From contig NZ_RHOK01000002.1 in the NCBI RefSeq assembly GCF_003946175.1, forward strand, positions 1 through 64,000: DNA of 64,000 bases, in the 5' to 3' direction. The stretch's first letter is position 1. Every line of letters starts with the position of its first letter. The position numbers and the translations under genes are program-made. Below the pieces are notes generated by a model that was given only the letters and a program-made list of their open reading frames with translations, did not search any database and was not told the DNA's origin. Of the stretch, positions 14,985-24,797 are shown piece by piece. The stretch comes from Lacticaseibacillus suibinensis (GTDB lineage: Bacteria; Bacillota; Bacilli; Lactobacillales; Lactobacillaceae).

Positions 14985-17348
14985 ATGACAATCAACATTG
15001 GTGCTGGTAGCAACCAGCGCAGTTTGACCGATCAAGATGCAATTGCGCTCACCTCTGGCCAGGATTTTTGGACCACCGAAAGTCGCGCCAGCATACCCAG
15101 CATCCGGCTGAGCGATGGCCCCCATGGCTTGCGCTTTCAGGCCAAGGCCGGCGACCATCTCGGCCTGAATGAGGCGGCGGTGGCGACGGCCTTCCCCACT
15201 GCTAGTGCCAGTGCCAGTAGCTGGGATCCCAATTTGCTCAAAGCCATGGGTCGCGCCATTGCCCAAGAGGCGCGCCACTACCAAGTCGATGTGGTGTTGG
15301 GGCCAGGCGTCAATATCAAACGTAATCCGCTGGGCGGGCGCAATTTTGAATATTTTGCCGAAGATCCGCTGCTGGCTGGTCACCTCGCCGCCGCCTGGAT
15401 CAATGGCCTCCAAAGCGCTGGCGTTTCCGCTTCACTCAAACATTTTGCCGGTAACAGTCAGGAAACTGACCGCCTGCGGTCGAATTCGCTGATTGACCCA
15501 GTAGCGTTGCACGAACTCTACCTCGAGGCCTTTCGCTTAGCGGTGACGCTAGCCCAACCGGCCACGGTGATGACCGCCTATAACCAAGTTAACGGCACCT
15601 ATATGAGCGACCACCAGTATCTGCTCAATGACGTGCTCCGCGGCCAATGGGGCTTCAAGGGCCTCGTGGTCACCGACTGGGGCGGCTTGAATGATAAAGT
15701 GGCGGCGCTGAACGCTGGCACTGACTTGGAAATGCCGAGTTCTGGCCATTTATTCGACCGGCAAGCAGAAGCCGCCCTCACCAGTGGCCAACTGGAGCGT
15801 ACCGCTTTGACTCGCGCTGTCAGCAACATTGCGCATCTCGCCGACCAGCAGCGCCCAACCGGCGGCAATCAGCAGGCTTTGCTCACTGAACATGTCGCCC
15901 TCGCCCAGGCCATTGCCGAGCAATCCGCGGTGCTGATGAAAAATGATGGCTTGTTACCTTTCGCCGCTGACCAACCGCTCACGGTGATTGGCGCCTTGGC
16001 AGCGGACACGCGCATTCAAGGCGCCGGCTCGTCGCATATTACGACCCCAGAAACCACCTCTATTCTCGCTGGGCTCCAGGCGGCGGGACGCGAGGTCACT
16101 TATGAAGCTGGGTATCAGCTGGATGCCCAACCTGATGACCAGCTGCTGCAAGCCGCCATTGCCGCCGCCAAACAACCGCAACCGGTGGTTTTGGTCGTGG
16201 GGTTACCGGATACCGCCGAAGCAGAAGGGCGTGATCGCAAAACCCTTGACCTGCCGACGAACCAAACCGCCGTCATTGCCGCCGTCACTGCCGCCAACCC
16301 ACAAGTGGCTATCGTGCTCGTGGCCGGTTCGGTAGTGACCATGCCTTGGGCCACCCAAGCCGCGGCCATTCTCAATGTTTTTCTCGGCGGCGAACGCGTC
16401 GGCGCGGCCACCGAACGCTTGCTGTTCGGCGCCATCAGTCCTTCAGGCAAACTGGCTGAAAGCTATCCCCTGCGTTACAGCGATGTGCCTGCTCAGCAGT
16501 TCGGCCAGCCGCTTGATGTGCCTTATCGAGAAAGCCTGTATGTGGGTTACCGTTATTACGACAAAGCGGCGCTGCCAGTGGCCTTTCCCTTTGGCTTTGG
16601 CTTGAGCTACACGCAATTTCGCCTTGATAACGTCACCGTCCCGGAATGCACCGTCACACCTGCCACCAAGCACATTGCGGTGCAAGTGACGCTCACCAAT
16701 ACCGGCAGCCGCCGCGGCGCCGAGGTCTTGCAAGTTTACACTGGCCAGCTGGATCAAGCCCAGCTCACGCCACTGCGGGCCTTAGCCGCGTTTCAAAAAG
16801 TGTGGCTCGCGCCAGGCGAACAAGCCACCGTGACCCTAGAGGTGCCGCGCCACGCCTTTGAACGCTGGCAGGAAGCCGCGCAAGCCTTTCAGCTCGCAGG
16901 CGGCGCCTGGAGCCTCAGTGTGGGTACTTCCAGCCGCGACTTGCAGCCACCACTCGCGATGACAGTTGCGGCCCCAACAATCAAAACCAGCGTGCCCGCC
17001 TGGTATCAGCACCCGCAAGGGAACCCGAGCGCCGCTGATTTTACCGCGTTAAGCGGCTTGACTCCGCAGGCCCCGGTGGCGCGGCCTGGCACCTTCACCC
17101 GACTGAGCACGCCGCGCATGCTGGCCCAATATTCGCGCACCATTAACGCGCTTGCCAAAGTGATCATCGGCAATATGCAACGCAAAGAAGCCGCGGACCC
17201 GCACTCACCCGCCGGCGAATTTCTGGCCACCATTGTCTGGGACACCCCACTCATCAGACTCGCTCAGCAAAGCGGCGGCAGCTTGAAACTGTGGGAGGTT
17301 GACTGGCTAGTGCGGCGCGCCAATCATAGTAGGAGGCGACCAACATGA
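14985..17348 (+). CDS. GH3 beta-glycosidase, intracellular
   Basis: This 787-residue protein has the three-part GH3 layout: an N-terminal barrel (IRLSDGPHGLRFQ, HFAGNSQETDR), nucleophile Asp231 in GLVVTDWGG, an alpha/beta sandwich domain (about 340-560, AEGRDRKTLDLP), and a fibronectin-III-like C-terminal domain. There is no signal peptide, so it acts inside the cell. ATG 14985 is preceded by AAAGGGTGG; the longer frame upstream overlaps the pepD terminator. The stop overlaps the transporter start (ATGA). GH3 members cover beta-glucosidase, beta-xylosidase and beta-N-acetylhexosaminidase; the modular layout suggests beta-glucosidase/xylosidase rather than NagZ. Confidence 0.85.
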   Translation: MTINIGAGSNQRSLTDQDAIALTSGQDFWTTESRASIPSIRLSDGPHGLRFQAKAGDHLGLNEAAVATAFPTASASASSWDPNLLKAMGRAIAQEARHYQVDVVLGPGVNIKRNPLGGRNFEYFAEDPLLAGHLAAAWINGLQSAGVSASLKHFAGNSQETDRLRSNSLIDPVALHELYLEAFRLAVTLAQPATVMTAYNQVNGTYMSDHQYLLNDVLRGQWGFKGLVVTDWGGLNDKVAALNAGTDLEMPSSGHLFDRQAEAALTSGQLERTALTRAVSNIAHLADQQRPTGGNQQALLTEHVALAQAIAEQSAVLMKNDGLLPFAADQPLTVIGALAADTRIQGAGSSHITTPETTSILAGLQAAGREVTYEAGYQLDAQPDDQLLQAAIAAAKQPQPVVLVVGLPDTAEAEGRDRKTLDLPTNQTAVIAAVTAANPQVAIVLVAGSVVTMPWATQAAAILNVFLGGERVGAATERLLFGAISPSGKLAESYPLRYSDVPAQQFGQPLDVPYRESLYVGYRYYDKAALPVAFPFGFGLSYTQFRLDNVTVPECTVTPATKHIAVQVTLTNTGSRRGAEVLQVYTGQLDQAQLTPLRALAAFQKVWLAPGEQATVTLEVPRHAFERWQEAAQAFQLAGGAWSLSVGTSSRDLQPPLAMTVAAPTIKTSVPAWYQHPQGNPSAADFTALSGLTPQAPVARPGTFTRLSTPRMLAQYSRTINALAKVIIGNMQRKEAADPHSPAGEFLATIVWDTPLIRLAQQSGGSLKLWEVDWLVRRANHSRRRPT

Positions 17349-18742
17349 CCGACAAGCAAACCACTTTTCCTGAAAAAGCGAGCTACTGGAGCTACTTCAC
17401 TGGCCAAGGCATGGCGATGAGCTTCTTAACCGGCATGCTGACGACTTATCTGCTGCTCAGCGGCATTGCCGCCACGCAAATCGCTTTTGCGATGGTGGCG
17501 GTGAAGCTGTGGGATGCGTTCAGCGACACCTTATTCGGCATTATTTTTGACCGGGTGCATTTCAAAGGCGGGCAGAGCCTGCCTTGGCTGCGGCTGGCGA
17601 TGGTGCTGGTGCCGCTACTCACCGTGGTGGTCTTTCACATTCCACAGAGTTTGAACCCTGCTGGCAAGCTGGTGTGGTTCGCGCTGAGCTATATTCTGTG
17701 GGACACAGCCTACACCATTAGCGATGTGCCGATATATAACCTAGTCACCCTCATGACCACCGCCACCACGGAACGCAATGGGATTTTGGCGGTAGCGCGG
17801 ATGGCGGCGATGGTGGGAACCTTTTTGACCAGCATGGGCGCCACTTTCATGGTGTCCGAGCAAGTAGGCTTTTCTTTTGGCACCACGGCAACTTTGCTGG
17901 CAGTGGTGATGCTGCTGTTGATGCTGCCGGTGAGTTTCGTGGCCAAAGAGCGCGTTCCCAATCAGGACGCCACCACCAGTTACTCGCTGCGCCAAATGTG
18001 GCAGTACGTCAAAGCCAATAAATATCTGCAACGCTATTATCTCTACTACATCATTGCCGGCATCACCGCGACCAATGCGGCGGTGGATCTATTCGTGTCG
18101 TATTACTTCTTTGGCAGCGCCCTGGTGTCCACCCTTACGCTACTAGCGACCTCAATTCCGATTGCGATTTTATCGCCGCTGATGGGCGTGATTTTGAAAC
18201 GGGTGGACAAGTTCCGCTTGTTTTTCTGGAGTGCCGTGGCCTTTGCCGCCACCGCCCTGCTGGTATACCTTGGTGGTACCAGCAGCCTGCCGCGCTATCT
18301 CACGTTAGTCGCCATTCGCGCCATTCCCCAAGGCATCGTGCTAACGCTGAACTTGACCTTCACCCCTGACATTGTGGAATACGGCCGCTTCACCACTGGC
18401 ATTGATGCTCGCGGTATTGCCTTTGCCATTCAATCCTTTGCCGGCAAATTGATCTCCCTTGCTCAGCCATTGGGCCTGTTTATTCTCGGCCTATTCGCTT
18501 GGGAGCCGCTGCAAGCCAACAGCTTTGCCGCGCTGCAACAAATGGCCGTTCACCAAAGTGGCCAGGCGTTAAGCGGCCTGTGGATCGTCGCCCAACTGGT
18601 GCCGGCCATTGGTGCCGGCATCGCGCTAATCCCGCTGTTGGGGTATCATCTTCACGACCGCGATGTGCAGCTGATGGCCGAAGCCAATGCTGGTAATATC
18701 AGCCGCGACACCGCCCAAAAGCAGCTCTCACGTCAGTTTTAA
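17345..18742 (+). CDS. GPH-family glycoside:cation symporter
   Basis: This 465-residue protein with about 12 transmembrane segments belongs to the glycoside-pentoside-hexuronide family of the major facilitator superfamily: KLWDAFSDTLFGIIFDRVHFKGGQSLPWLR in loop 2-3 and YNLVTLMTTATTERN. It lacks an EIIA-like tail. It overlaps the GH3 gene by 4 bases and precedes the fucosidase by 14, so the three form one operon. It likely imports the intact glycoside that GH3 and GH29 cut (inference). Confidence 0.85.
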   Translation: MTDKQTTFPEKASYWSYFTGQGMAMSFLTGMLTTYLLLSGIAATQIAFAMVAVKLWDAFSDTLFGIIFDRVHFKGGQSLPWLRLAMVLVPLLTVVVFHIPQSLNPAGKLVWFALSYILWDTAYTISDVPIYNLVTLMTTATTERNGILAVARMAAMVGTFLTSMGATFMVSEQVGFSFGTTATLLAVVMLLLMLPVSFVAKERVPNQDATTSYSLRQMWQYVKANKYLQRYYLYYIIAGITATNAAVDLFVSYYFFGSALVSTLTLLATSIPIAILSPLMGVILKRVDKFRLFFWSAVAFAATALLVYLGGTSSLPRYLTLVAIRAIPQGIVLTLNLTFTPDIVEYGRFTTGIDARGIAFAIQSFAGKLISLAQPLGLFILGLFAWEPLQANSFAALQQMAVHQSGQALSGLWIVAQLVPAIGAGIALIPLLGYHLHDRDVQLMAEANAGNISRDTAQKQLSRQF

Positions 18743-18756
18743 AGGAGGCGGCACCT

Positions 18757-19872
18757 ATGCCTGTCAATATTCATCGCCATCACGCCCCACAATGGTTCCA
18801 AGCAGCCGACTTTGGTATTTTCATTCATTGGGGGTTATACAGCGTCCCTGCTTATGCACCAGCGCCAGTGACCGGACCGGGGAAGCACCCGACCTTATAT
18901 GAACAATTCAAACACCAGCCTTATGCCGAATGGTACGCCAACAGCATGCTCTTTCCCTCCGGCCCCACCGGCCGCTACCATCAGGCCCATTATGGCGCGG
19001 CGCCTTATCGCGATTTCGCCGTGGCTTTCAAAAAAGTCGCCGCAAATGTCGATGTTGAGGCCTGGGCGGATCAATTCGCCCAGGCCCATGCCAAGTATGT
19101 CGTGGTGGTGACCAAGCATCATGATGGCTTCGTGATGTATGACACCACGGTTGCAAACCCCAACCAGCCTGATTATCATCTGGATTTTGATTTTGTCGGC
19201 GCGTTGGCCAAAGCCGTGCGCGCCCGCGGCATGCGCTTTGGGGTGTATTATTCCAGTTTATTCGACTGGTCATTCAAGCACGAACGTATTCAAAGCGCGG
19301 CCAGCTTTGCCCTTGGCAACCCCACCAGCCAGCAGTACCGCGATTACGTGTGGGCGCAATGGCATGAGCTGATTGACCGCTACCACCCGGATATTTTATG
19401 GAGTGATATCGGCTATCCCAATGACCCGCGCCTGCCGCAGTTGTTCAAAGACTACTACGCCGCGGTGCCAGAGGGCATGGTCGATGACCGTTGGGGCGAT
19501 TACCCGAACTGGATGCGCCATAAAATGCTGTATCCGCTGGTCAATCTCGGCGGCGCGGTGCAAGGCGCATTAGCCAAAAAAGGCCACACCAGCGAGCCGC
19601 CGTATTACGACTACCGCACCTTGGAATACACCACCGACTGGCAAGGCCAAGCGCCGTATTACGAAATCACCCGGGGAATGGACTTGTCCTTTGGCTACAA
19701 CCAGGCGGCCCGGTCCAGCGATTTTCTGAACGCCAAGCAAATTCGCCAGATTGTCGCCGATGCCCGGCCGCGCAACGGCCGCCTGTTGCTTAATGTCGGT
19801 CCCAAAGCCGATGGCACCTTGCCTGCCCCGCAAGCCCAGGTGCTGGCTGAACTGGCCACTAAACCGCTATAA
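18757..19872 (+). CDS. GH29 alpha-L-fucosidase, short form
   Basis: This 371-residue catalytic domain starts HAPQWFQAADFGIFIHWGLYSVPAYAP, the GH29 signature. TKHHDGFVMYDT and LWSD (candidate nucleophile Asp217) follow. It lacks the C-terminal beta-sandwich found in most 450-600-residue GH29 enzymes and has no signal peptide, so it is cytoplasmic. AAAGGAGG lies 8 bases upstream. Release of L-fucose or a related 6-deoxy/galactose-type sugar is expected; no fucose catabolic genes are in the window. Confidence 0.85.
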   Translation: MPVNIHRHHAPQWFQAADFGIFIHWGLYSVPAYAPAPVTGPGKHPTLYEQFKHQPYAEWYANSMLFPSGPTGRYHQAHYGAAPYRDFAVAFKKVAANVDVEAWADQFAQAHAKYVVVVTKHHDGFVMYDTTVANPNQPDYHLDFDFVGALAKAVRARGMRFGVYYSSLFDWSFKHERIQSAASFALGNPTSQQYRDYVWAQWHELIDRYHPDILWSDIGYPNDPRLPQLFKDYYAAVPEGMVDDRWGDYPNWMRHKMLYPLVNLGGAVQGALAKKGHTSEPPYYDYRTLEYTTDWQGQAPYYEITRGMDLSFGYNQAARSSDFLNAKQIRQIVADARPRNGRLLLNVGPKADGTLPAPQAQVLAELATKPL

Positions 19873-19880
19873 AGTAACCA

Positions 19881-19917
19881 AAATGCCCCAACTTTCGCCG
19901 TGAAAGTTGGGGCATTT
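19881..19917 (+). terminator. Terminator of the GH3-GPH-GH29 operon
   Basis: A perfect 16-bp stem (AAATGCCCCAACTTTC with its complement) around a GCCGT loop. It is symmetrical enough to serve the convergent acetyltransferase gene too. Confidence 0.9.
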
Positions 19918-19935
19918 GTCTCGTCTGGCTGAAGA

Positions 19936-20427
19936 TCATTCAAGCGCCTTGAGGTACCAGGTATCACAGCCGTTATGTTCATCCCCTGCCAGCGGCTGCG
20001 CCAAGCGGGTAAAGCCCTGGGCCTGATAAAGCAAGTTAGCAATCGGCAGCTTGGTATCGGTCACGACATACAGCTGCCGGTAGCCTGCTGCCTGCGCCGC
20101 AGCCATCGTGCGCGCTAGCAACCGCTTAGAGAGCCCTTGGCCGCGCGCGGCCGGCGTCAGATACAGCTTTTGCAGCTCGCAAATCTCGGCATCGAGTCCC
20201 ACCGGGCCAAAACCGGAGCCACCCAGCACGAGGTCATCATTGTCAGCGGCAACGGCGACGAAATACCCCGCTCGCGGCAAACGCGCGTAGTATTCGGCCA
20301 ACGCGCCAATTTGCGGATCATAATACGCGGTGCCTGGTTGCGCCAAATCAGCTTCTTCCAAGCAGGCCTGCAAAATAGCTTTCATCTGGGCATCATCTTT
20401 GGCCTGAATGGGACGAATGACCGGCAT
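19936..20427 (-). CDS. GNAT-family N-acetyltransferase
   Basis: This 163-residue single-domain acetyltransferase has the CoA-binding loop LTPAARGQGLSKRLLARTM (about 98-116) after LQKLY, and GYRQLYVVTDTKLPIANLLYQAQGF, the usual motif B. ATG 20427 has AAGGAGG 8 bases upstream. Family members of this short type acetylate small amines or protein N-termini; the substrate is not evident. Monocistronic. Confidence 0.8.
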   Translation of the reverse strand: MPVIRPIQAKDDAQMKAILQACLEEADLAQPGTAYYDPQIGALAEYYARLPRAGYFVAVAADNDDLVLGGSGFGPVGLDAEICELQKLYLTPAARGQGLSKRLLARTMAAAQAAGYRQLYVVTDTKLPIANLLYQAQGFTRLAQPLAGDEHNGCDTWYLKALE

Positions 20428-20476
20428 CGCAAGGCCTCCTTGCTGAATTGAATGTTTCCAATCTACCACAGACGCC

Positions 20477-20505
20477 AAAAAAGCGCCGGGGCTAACCAAC
20501 GCTTT
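20477..20505 (-). terminator. Terminator of the GH1 gene at 20.5 kb
   Basis: On the minus strand AAAGCG...CGCTTT with inner G/C pairs is followed by six T, just past the stop. Confidence 0.8.
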
Positions 20506-20511
20506 TCGTCG

Positions 20512-21993
<1,482 letters not shown>

Positions 21994-22046
21994 TCACATA
22001 GACCAATTTCGGTTTCGTGATTACCTTAACGTAATTCGCCAACTCG

Positions 22047-22060
22047 GTAAACCGCTTTCT
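22047..22060. promoter_or_regulatory. cre-like site upstream of the GH1 gene
   Basis: On the minus strand AGAAAGCGGTTTAC matches 12 of 14 positions of the CcpA consensus TGWAANCGNTNWCA. Nearly the same core appears at ldh and at the DJ-1 gene. Confidence 0.5.
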
Positions 22061-22090
22061 CGTTACTTTTCCGGAACGTGTTATTTTCGA

Positions 22091-22211
22091 GGCTGCGGAG
22101 GGCGGCGCTCTTAGGATGATGGCCAGCCTAGCTTGAGGCATTGCCGCCGTTCTTTGGCGGCGAGGCCTCATGCGTAGCTGGACACTCATCCGTTGCCGCC
22201 CGCAGCGCAAC
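22091..22211 (+). repeat. Nested stem-loop repeat R4
   Basis: This is a complete copy on the plus strand. Outer stems GCTGCG/CGCAGC and GGCGGC/GCCGCC; middle stem GGATGA/TCATCC; constant AGCCTAGC; apical stem TGAGGC..GCCGCC with GGCGGC..GCCTCA; then GCGTAGCTGG and the end GCGCAAC. It lies between the GH1 promoter and R5, in a 453-base gap without a gene. Confidence 0.85.
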
Positions 22212-22217
22212 TATGAA

Positions 22218-22340
22218 AGCTGTGGAGAAGGGCCGGTCTTAGCCCGACAGGCAGCCTAGCTCAGGCCATTACCGCCGCTCTTTGGCGGTGAGGGCCTGAG
22301 CGTAGCTGACTGCTCGGGCGTTGGCCCTTCGCAACGCAAT
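22218..22340 (+). repeat. Nested stem-loop repeat R5, in tandem with R4
   Basis: Second copy, same orientation, 6 bases after R4. Outer stem AAGGGCC/GGCCCTT, middle AGCCCGA/TCGGGCG, constant AGCCTAGC, apical TCAGGCC..ACCGCC with GGCGGT..GGCCTGA, then GCGTAGCTG. Stem sequences differ from R4 while pairing is kept. Confidence 0.85.
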
Positions 22341-22374
22341 TAGGCTGCGACGGGCGGGGAACTTTTTCTCGAAT

Positions 22375-22402
22375 CAAAAAAGCTCGAGCCATGGCCCGAG
22401 CT
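22375..22402 (-). terminator. Aquaporin gene terminator
   Basis: On the minus strand AGCTCGgGCC-AT-GGCtCGAGCT is followed by six T. Confidence 0.85.
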
Positions 22403-22422
22403 GATTGCTTTGCGGTTTTATG

Positions 22423-23076
22423 CTAGTCCTCTGTTGCCATCAAGAACCGGGAGCAGAACGCCGCCAAAATCGCGCCGACTTCTGGGGCCACAATGTACAG
22501 CCACAGGTGACTCAAGGCGCTGCCACCAGCAAAAATAGCCGGGCCAATGGAACGCGCTGGGTTCAAGGAAGCACCGGTCAAGTTGACGCTGAAGATGATC
22601 AGCAGCATCAAGGTCACCCCGATGGCCAAGCCAGCAAAGTCGCCATTACCATGATCATCGGAGGTGACGTTCAAAATCACGACCAAAAACAGGAAAGTGG
22701 CCAAGGCTTCAACGAAAAATGCCGCGCCGACTGACAGCTTCGTGAAGTCGGTTTGGGCCATTTGGGTGGCTGGCAACTTCAACGCACCAACGATGACCCG
22801 CACGGCACCACTGGCGGCAATAGCGCCAACGATTTGGGACACGATGTAAACGAGCCCTTCACCAATGCCGGTGCGGCCGTTGATCATAAACGCCGTGGTG
22901 ACTGCTGGGTTGAAGTGACCGCCGGTGATGCCACCAAAGGCATAGGCTGAAATCGTAATCGCTAACCCGAAACCAATGGCAATGGTCAAGGCGTCGCCCT
23001 TAGCGAACAACACCGCCCCACTACCTAAAAATACCAACAGGAATGTGCCCATAAATTCTGCACAGATTGCTTTCAT
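22423..23076 (-). CDS. Aquaporin-family channel
   Basis: This 217-residue protein has six transmembrane helices and both pore motifs: HFNPAVT (about 62-68) and SLNPARS (about 180-186). Length and the Arg after the second NPA fit a small water-selective (AqpZ-like) channel better than the longer GlpF glycerol facilitators; water, H2O2 or small solutes remain possible. ATG 23076 has CGGAGG 7 bases upstream; the longer frame start adds residues unlike the family. Monocistronic. Confidence 0.85.
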   Translation of the reverse strand: MKAICAEFMGTFLLVFLGSGAVLFAKGDALTIAIGFGLAITISAYAFGGITGGHFNPAVTTAFMINGRTGIGEGLVYIVSQIVGAIAASGAVRVIVGALKLPATQMAQTDFTKLSVGAAFFVEALATFLFLVVILNVTSDDHGNGDFAGLAIGVTLMLLIIFSVNLTGASLNPARSIGPAIFAGGSALSHLWLYIVAPEVGAILAAFCSRFLMATED

Positions 23077-23242
23077 GTCTTTTCCTCCGTTATGCACTTG
23101 CTGATTTTCGCCTCACACAGACGAGCAAGTAGATGATTGCGCCAATCTAGTATAGCATAGCAACGCCGCTAAACCGGCATTACGCGGCTGATAAATTGTT
23201 ATCGATTTAATTTTGTGTGTACAATCTCGGTAATTTCGGGCC

Positions 23243-23277
23243 AAAAAAGCCAGGCTCGCGCGACGGTGAGCCTGGCT
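23243..23277 (-). terminator. Terminator of the zinc-responsive operon
   Basis: On the minus strand AGCCAGGCTC and GAGCCTGGCT form a perfect 10-bp stem followed by TTTTTT, 12 bases past the last small gene. Confidence 0.9.
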
Positions 23278-23288
23278 GGTCAAACTGC

Positions 23289-23399
23289 TTATTTGCCCTG
23301 TTTCTTCAGGGTTTTGATGGTCCGCAAGGCGCGATTGCGCGTCTTGATATTGGGACTTTGCATTTGGCGCCGCGCGGTGGCGGCATCAGTTTTAGCCAT
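23289..23399 (-). CDS. 36-residue basic protein, putative metal-homeostasis family
   Basis: ATG 23399 with AAAGGAG six bases upstream encodes 36 residues: MAKTDAATARRQMQS, then PNIKTRNRALRTIKTLKKQGK. It has 9 Lys/Arg in the second half and no Cys or His. It resembles the very short proteins of lactobacilli annotated as putative metal homeostasis proteins (conserved SPN-KTR-RAL-IK); I recall the family but not a proven function. It starts 13 bases after the rpsN stop in a Zur-box operon, so expression under zinc shortage is likely (inference). Confidence 0.75.
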   Translation of the reverse strand: MAKTDAATARRQMQSPNIKTRNRALRTIKTLKKQGK

Positions 23400-23412
23400 G
23401 AGCGGCTCCTTT

Positions 23413-23682
23413 CTACCAGCTTGCCTTACGCACGCCAGGAATCTGGCCTTTGTGCGCAAGCTGCCGGAAGTTCAAGCGAGACAGGCCGAACTTGCGCATG
23501 TAAGCATGCGGGCGGCCGTCCAGTTCATCACGATGGTGCAGGCGCACAGCGCTAGAGTTACGAGGTAACTTAGCCAAACCGGCATAATCGCCTTGCGCCT
23601 TGAGTTCCTTGCGGCGAGCAGCGTACTTGGCGACAAGTTGTGCCTGGCGCTTCGCCTTTTCAATTTTTGCTTTTTTTGCCAT
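23413..23682 (-). CDS. rpsN: Ribosomal protein S14, zinc-independent paralogue
   Basis: This 89-residue S14 of the 30S head lacks the CxxC pairs of the zinc-ribbon (C+) form. It begins [24 protein letters not shown] and ends with the [27 protein letters not shown] signature (given in parts: [19 protein letters not shown]). Zinc-free S14 paralogues are known to replace the zinc form under zinc limitation. The place between a ZnuA-type gene and the 36-residue protein, behind a Zur box, fits that role. ATG 23682 has AGGAGG 8 bases upstream. Confidence 0.92.
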   Translation of the reverse strand: MAKKAKIEKAKRQAQLVAKYAARRKELKAQGDYAGLAKLPRNSSAVRLHHRDELDGRPHAYMRKFGLSRLNFRQLAHKGQIPGVRKASW

Positions 23683-23716
23683 AAAGTTGACCTCCTCAGT
23701 CATGTTTGTTTGACGC

Positions 23717-24589
23717 TTAACGCGCCTGAATCTTTTGAATTTGTTTGTATTGAGCCATCATCCAACTACTGTAAGTTTGGCCTTTAGGCATGGTTTCGGT
23801 GACTTTGACAATCGGCACCCCAGCGGCCTTGGCCTTAGCCACCATATTGGTCACGATTTTGCTATCGACTTGCGTATTTTGCACGAAAAAGGCGACTTGC
23901 TTGGCCTCAAGGGCGCGCTCTAGCTGACGCACATCCTGGGGGCTGGGGTCGCTGCTGTCCTCAATCGCGCGGGCAAAATGTCCGTTCATGATGCGATAGC
24001 CCAGCGCCGTTAGGGTATTATCAAAAACCGGTTCCGACACCGCGACGGTTTGGTTTTTGGCGCTGGCCTTCAGTTGGGCTTCCAGGGCGAACATGGGCTG
24101 CAGCGATTTGATGTAGCGCTGCGCATTTTTGCGGTACGCGACTTTGTGCGCCGGATCGACTTCACCATAGGTTTGCGCCAAGGCGTTGGCCATTTTGACC
24201 ATCATCTTGGGTTTATACCAGATGTGCTCGTTTTCACCGGCCTTCACCCCGACGACTTTGGCCGCCGAAACGGTTTTGACAGGATCATCATCCGCCGCTG
24301 TGAGCCGGCTCATCCAGCTATCATAACCGGCACCGTTAACCACCACCACATTCGCATCCGCCACGGTTTTCGCAGCTTCGGTGGTGGGCTCATAGTCATG
24401 CGGGTCCACTGCCGGATTGTTGATAATCGCCGTCACGTGGCCGTAATCCCCGGCCACGGCTTGGGCGACTTCGCCGTAAAAGTTCACGCTGGCAACCACG
24501 GTCAGCTGCTTGTGCGCGCTAGGTTTGGGCGAACAGGCGGTCAAGCCCAAAAGCATAATCAGGCCCAAGAGCCAAAAGTGGCGTTTCAT
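23717..24589 (-). CDS. znuA: Zinc ABC transporter substrate-binding lipoprotein
   Basis: This 290-residue lipoprotein has signal peptide [19 protein letters not shown] with lipobox Cys19. The mature protein has the cluster A-I fold of ZnuA/AdcA/Mnt[10 protein letters not shown] with a metal His, [10 protein letters not shown] with a second His, and MNGHF with a third. The His-rich loop of ZnuA is absent. The permease and ATPase genes are not adjacent, so it must share them with another locus. The Zur box upstream points to zinc rather than manganese. It heads the operon with rpsN 34 bases downstream. Confidence 0.88.
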   Translation of the reverse strand: MKRHFWLLGLIMLLGLTACSPKPSAHKQLTVVASVNFYGEVAQAVAGDYGHVTAIINNPAVDPHDYEPTTEAAKTVADANVVVVNGAGYDSWMSRLTAADDDPVKTVSAAKVVGVKAGENEHIWYKPKMMVKMANALAQTYGEVDPAHKVAYRKNAQRYIKSLQPMFALEAQLKASAKNQTVAVSEPVFDNTLTALGYRIMNGHFARAIEDSSDPSPQDVRQLERALEAKQVAFFVQNTQVDSKIVTNMVAKAKAAGVPIVKVTETMPKGQTYSSWMMAQYKQIQKIQAR

Positions 24590-24619
24590 AAACAGTCTTC
24601 CCCCTGCTGATTAAATGAA

Positions 24620-24678
24620 AATCGTAACCAATACGATTAGCATCTATCGATAATACCGACTTCAAGGGCGGCTGTCAA
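24620..24678 (-). promoter_or_regulatory. Zinc operon promoter with Zur box
   Basis: On the minus strand TTGACA (24673-24678), 17 bases, TATTAT (24650-24655). Downstream is AATCGTA-N5-TACGATT (24620-24638), a perfect 7-bp palindrome matching the Firmicutes Zur box (TCGTAATNATTACGA type). It overlaps the expected start region. Confidence 0.82.
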
Positions 24679-24736
24679 CACTTACTTCAAGTACGTGATT
24701 TTATGGTTGGGTACGACTCAAAGCAAGTTCCTATGG

Positions 24737-24764
24737 CGAAAGCGTTTTCCTTTTCTGATATACT
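24737..24764 (+). promoter_or_regulatory. Extended -10 promoter with cre-like site
   Basis: CGAAAGCGTTTTCC (24737-24750; 12 of 14 consensus cre positions) covers the place of the -35. TGATATACT (24756-24764) is an extended -10. It drives the small exported ORF. Confidence 0.55.
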
Positions 24765-24797
24765 GAGCCACGACATTAGGGGAATGGGGAGGAAATT

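Noticed and set aside
22091-22340. Integron attC-like sites
   Set aside because: The repeats have variable hairpins like attC, but no GTTRRRY/RYYYAAC core pair was found, no integrase is near, and copies are scattered singly in both orientations.
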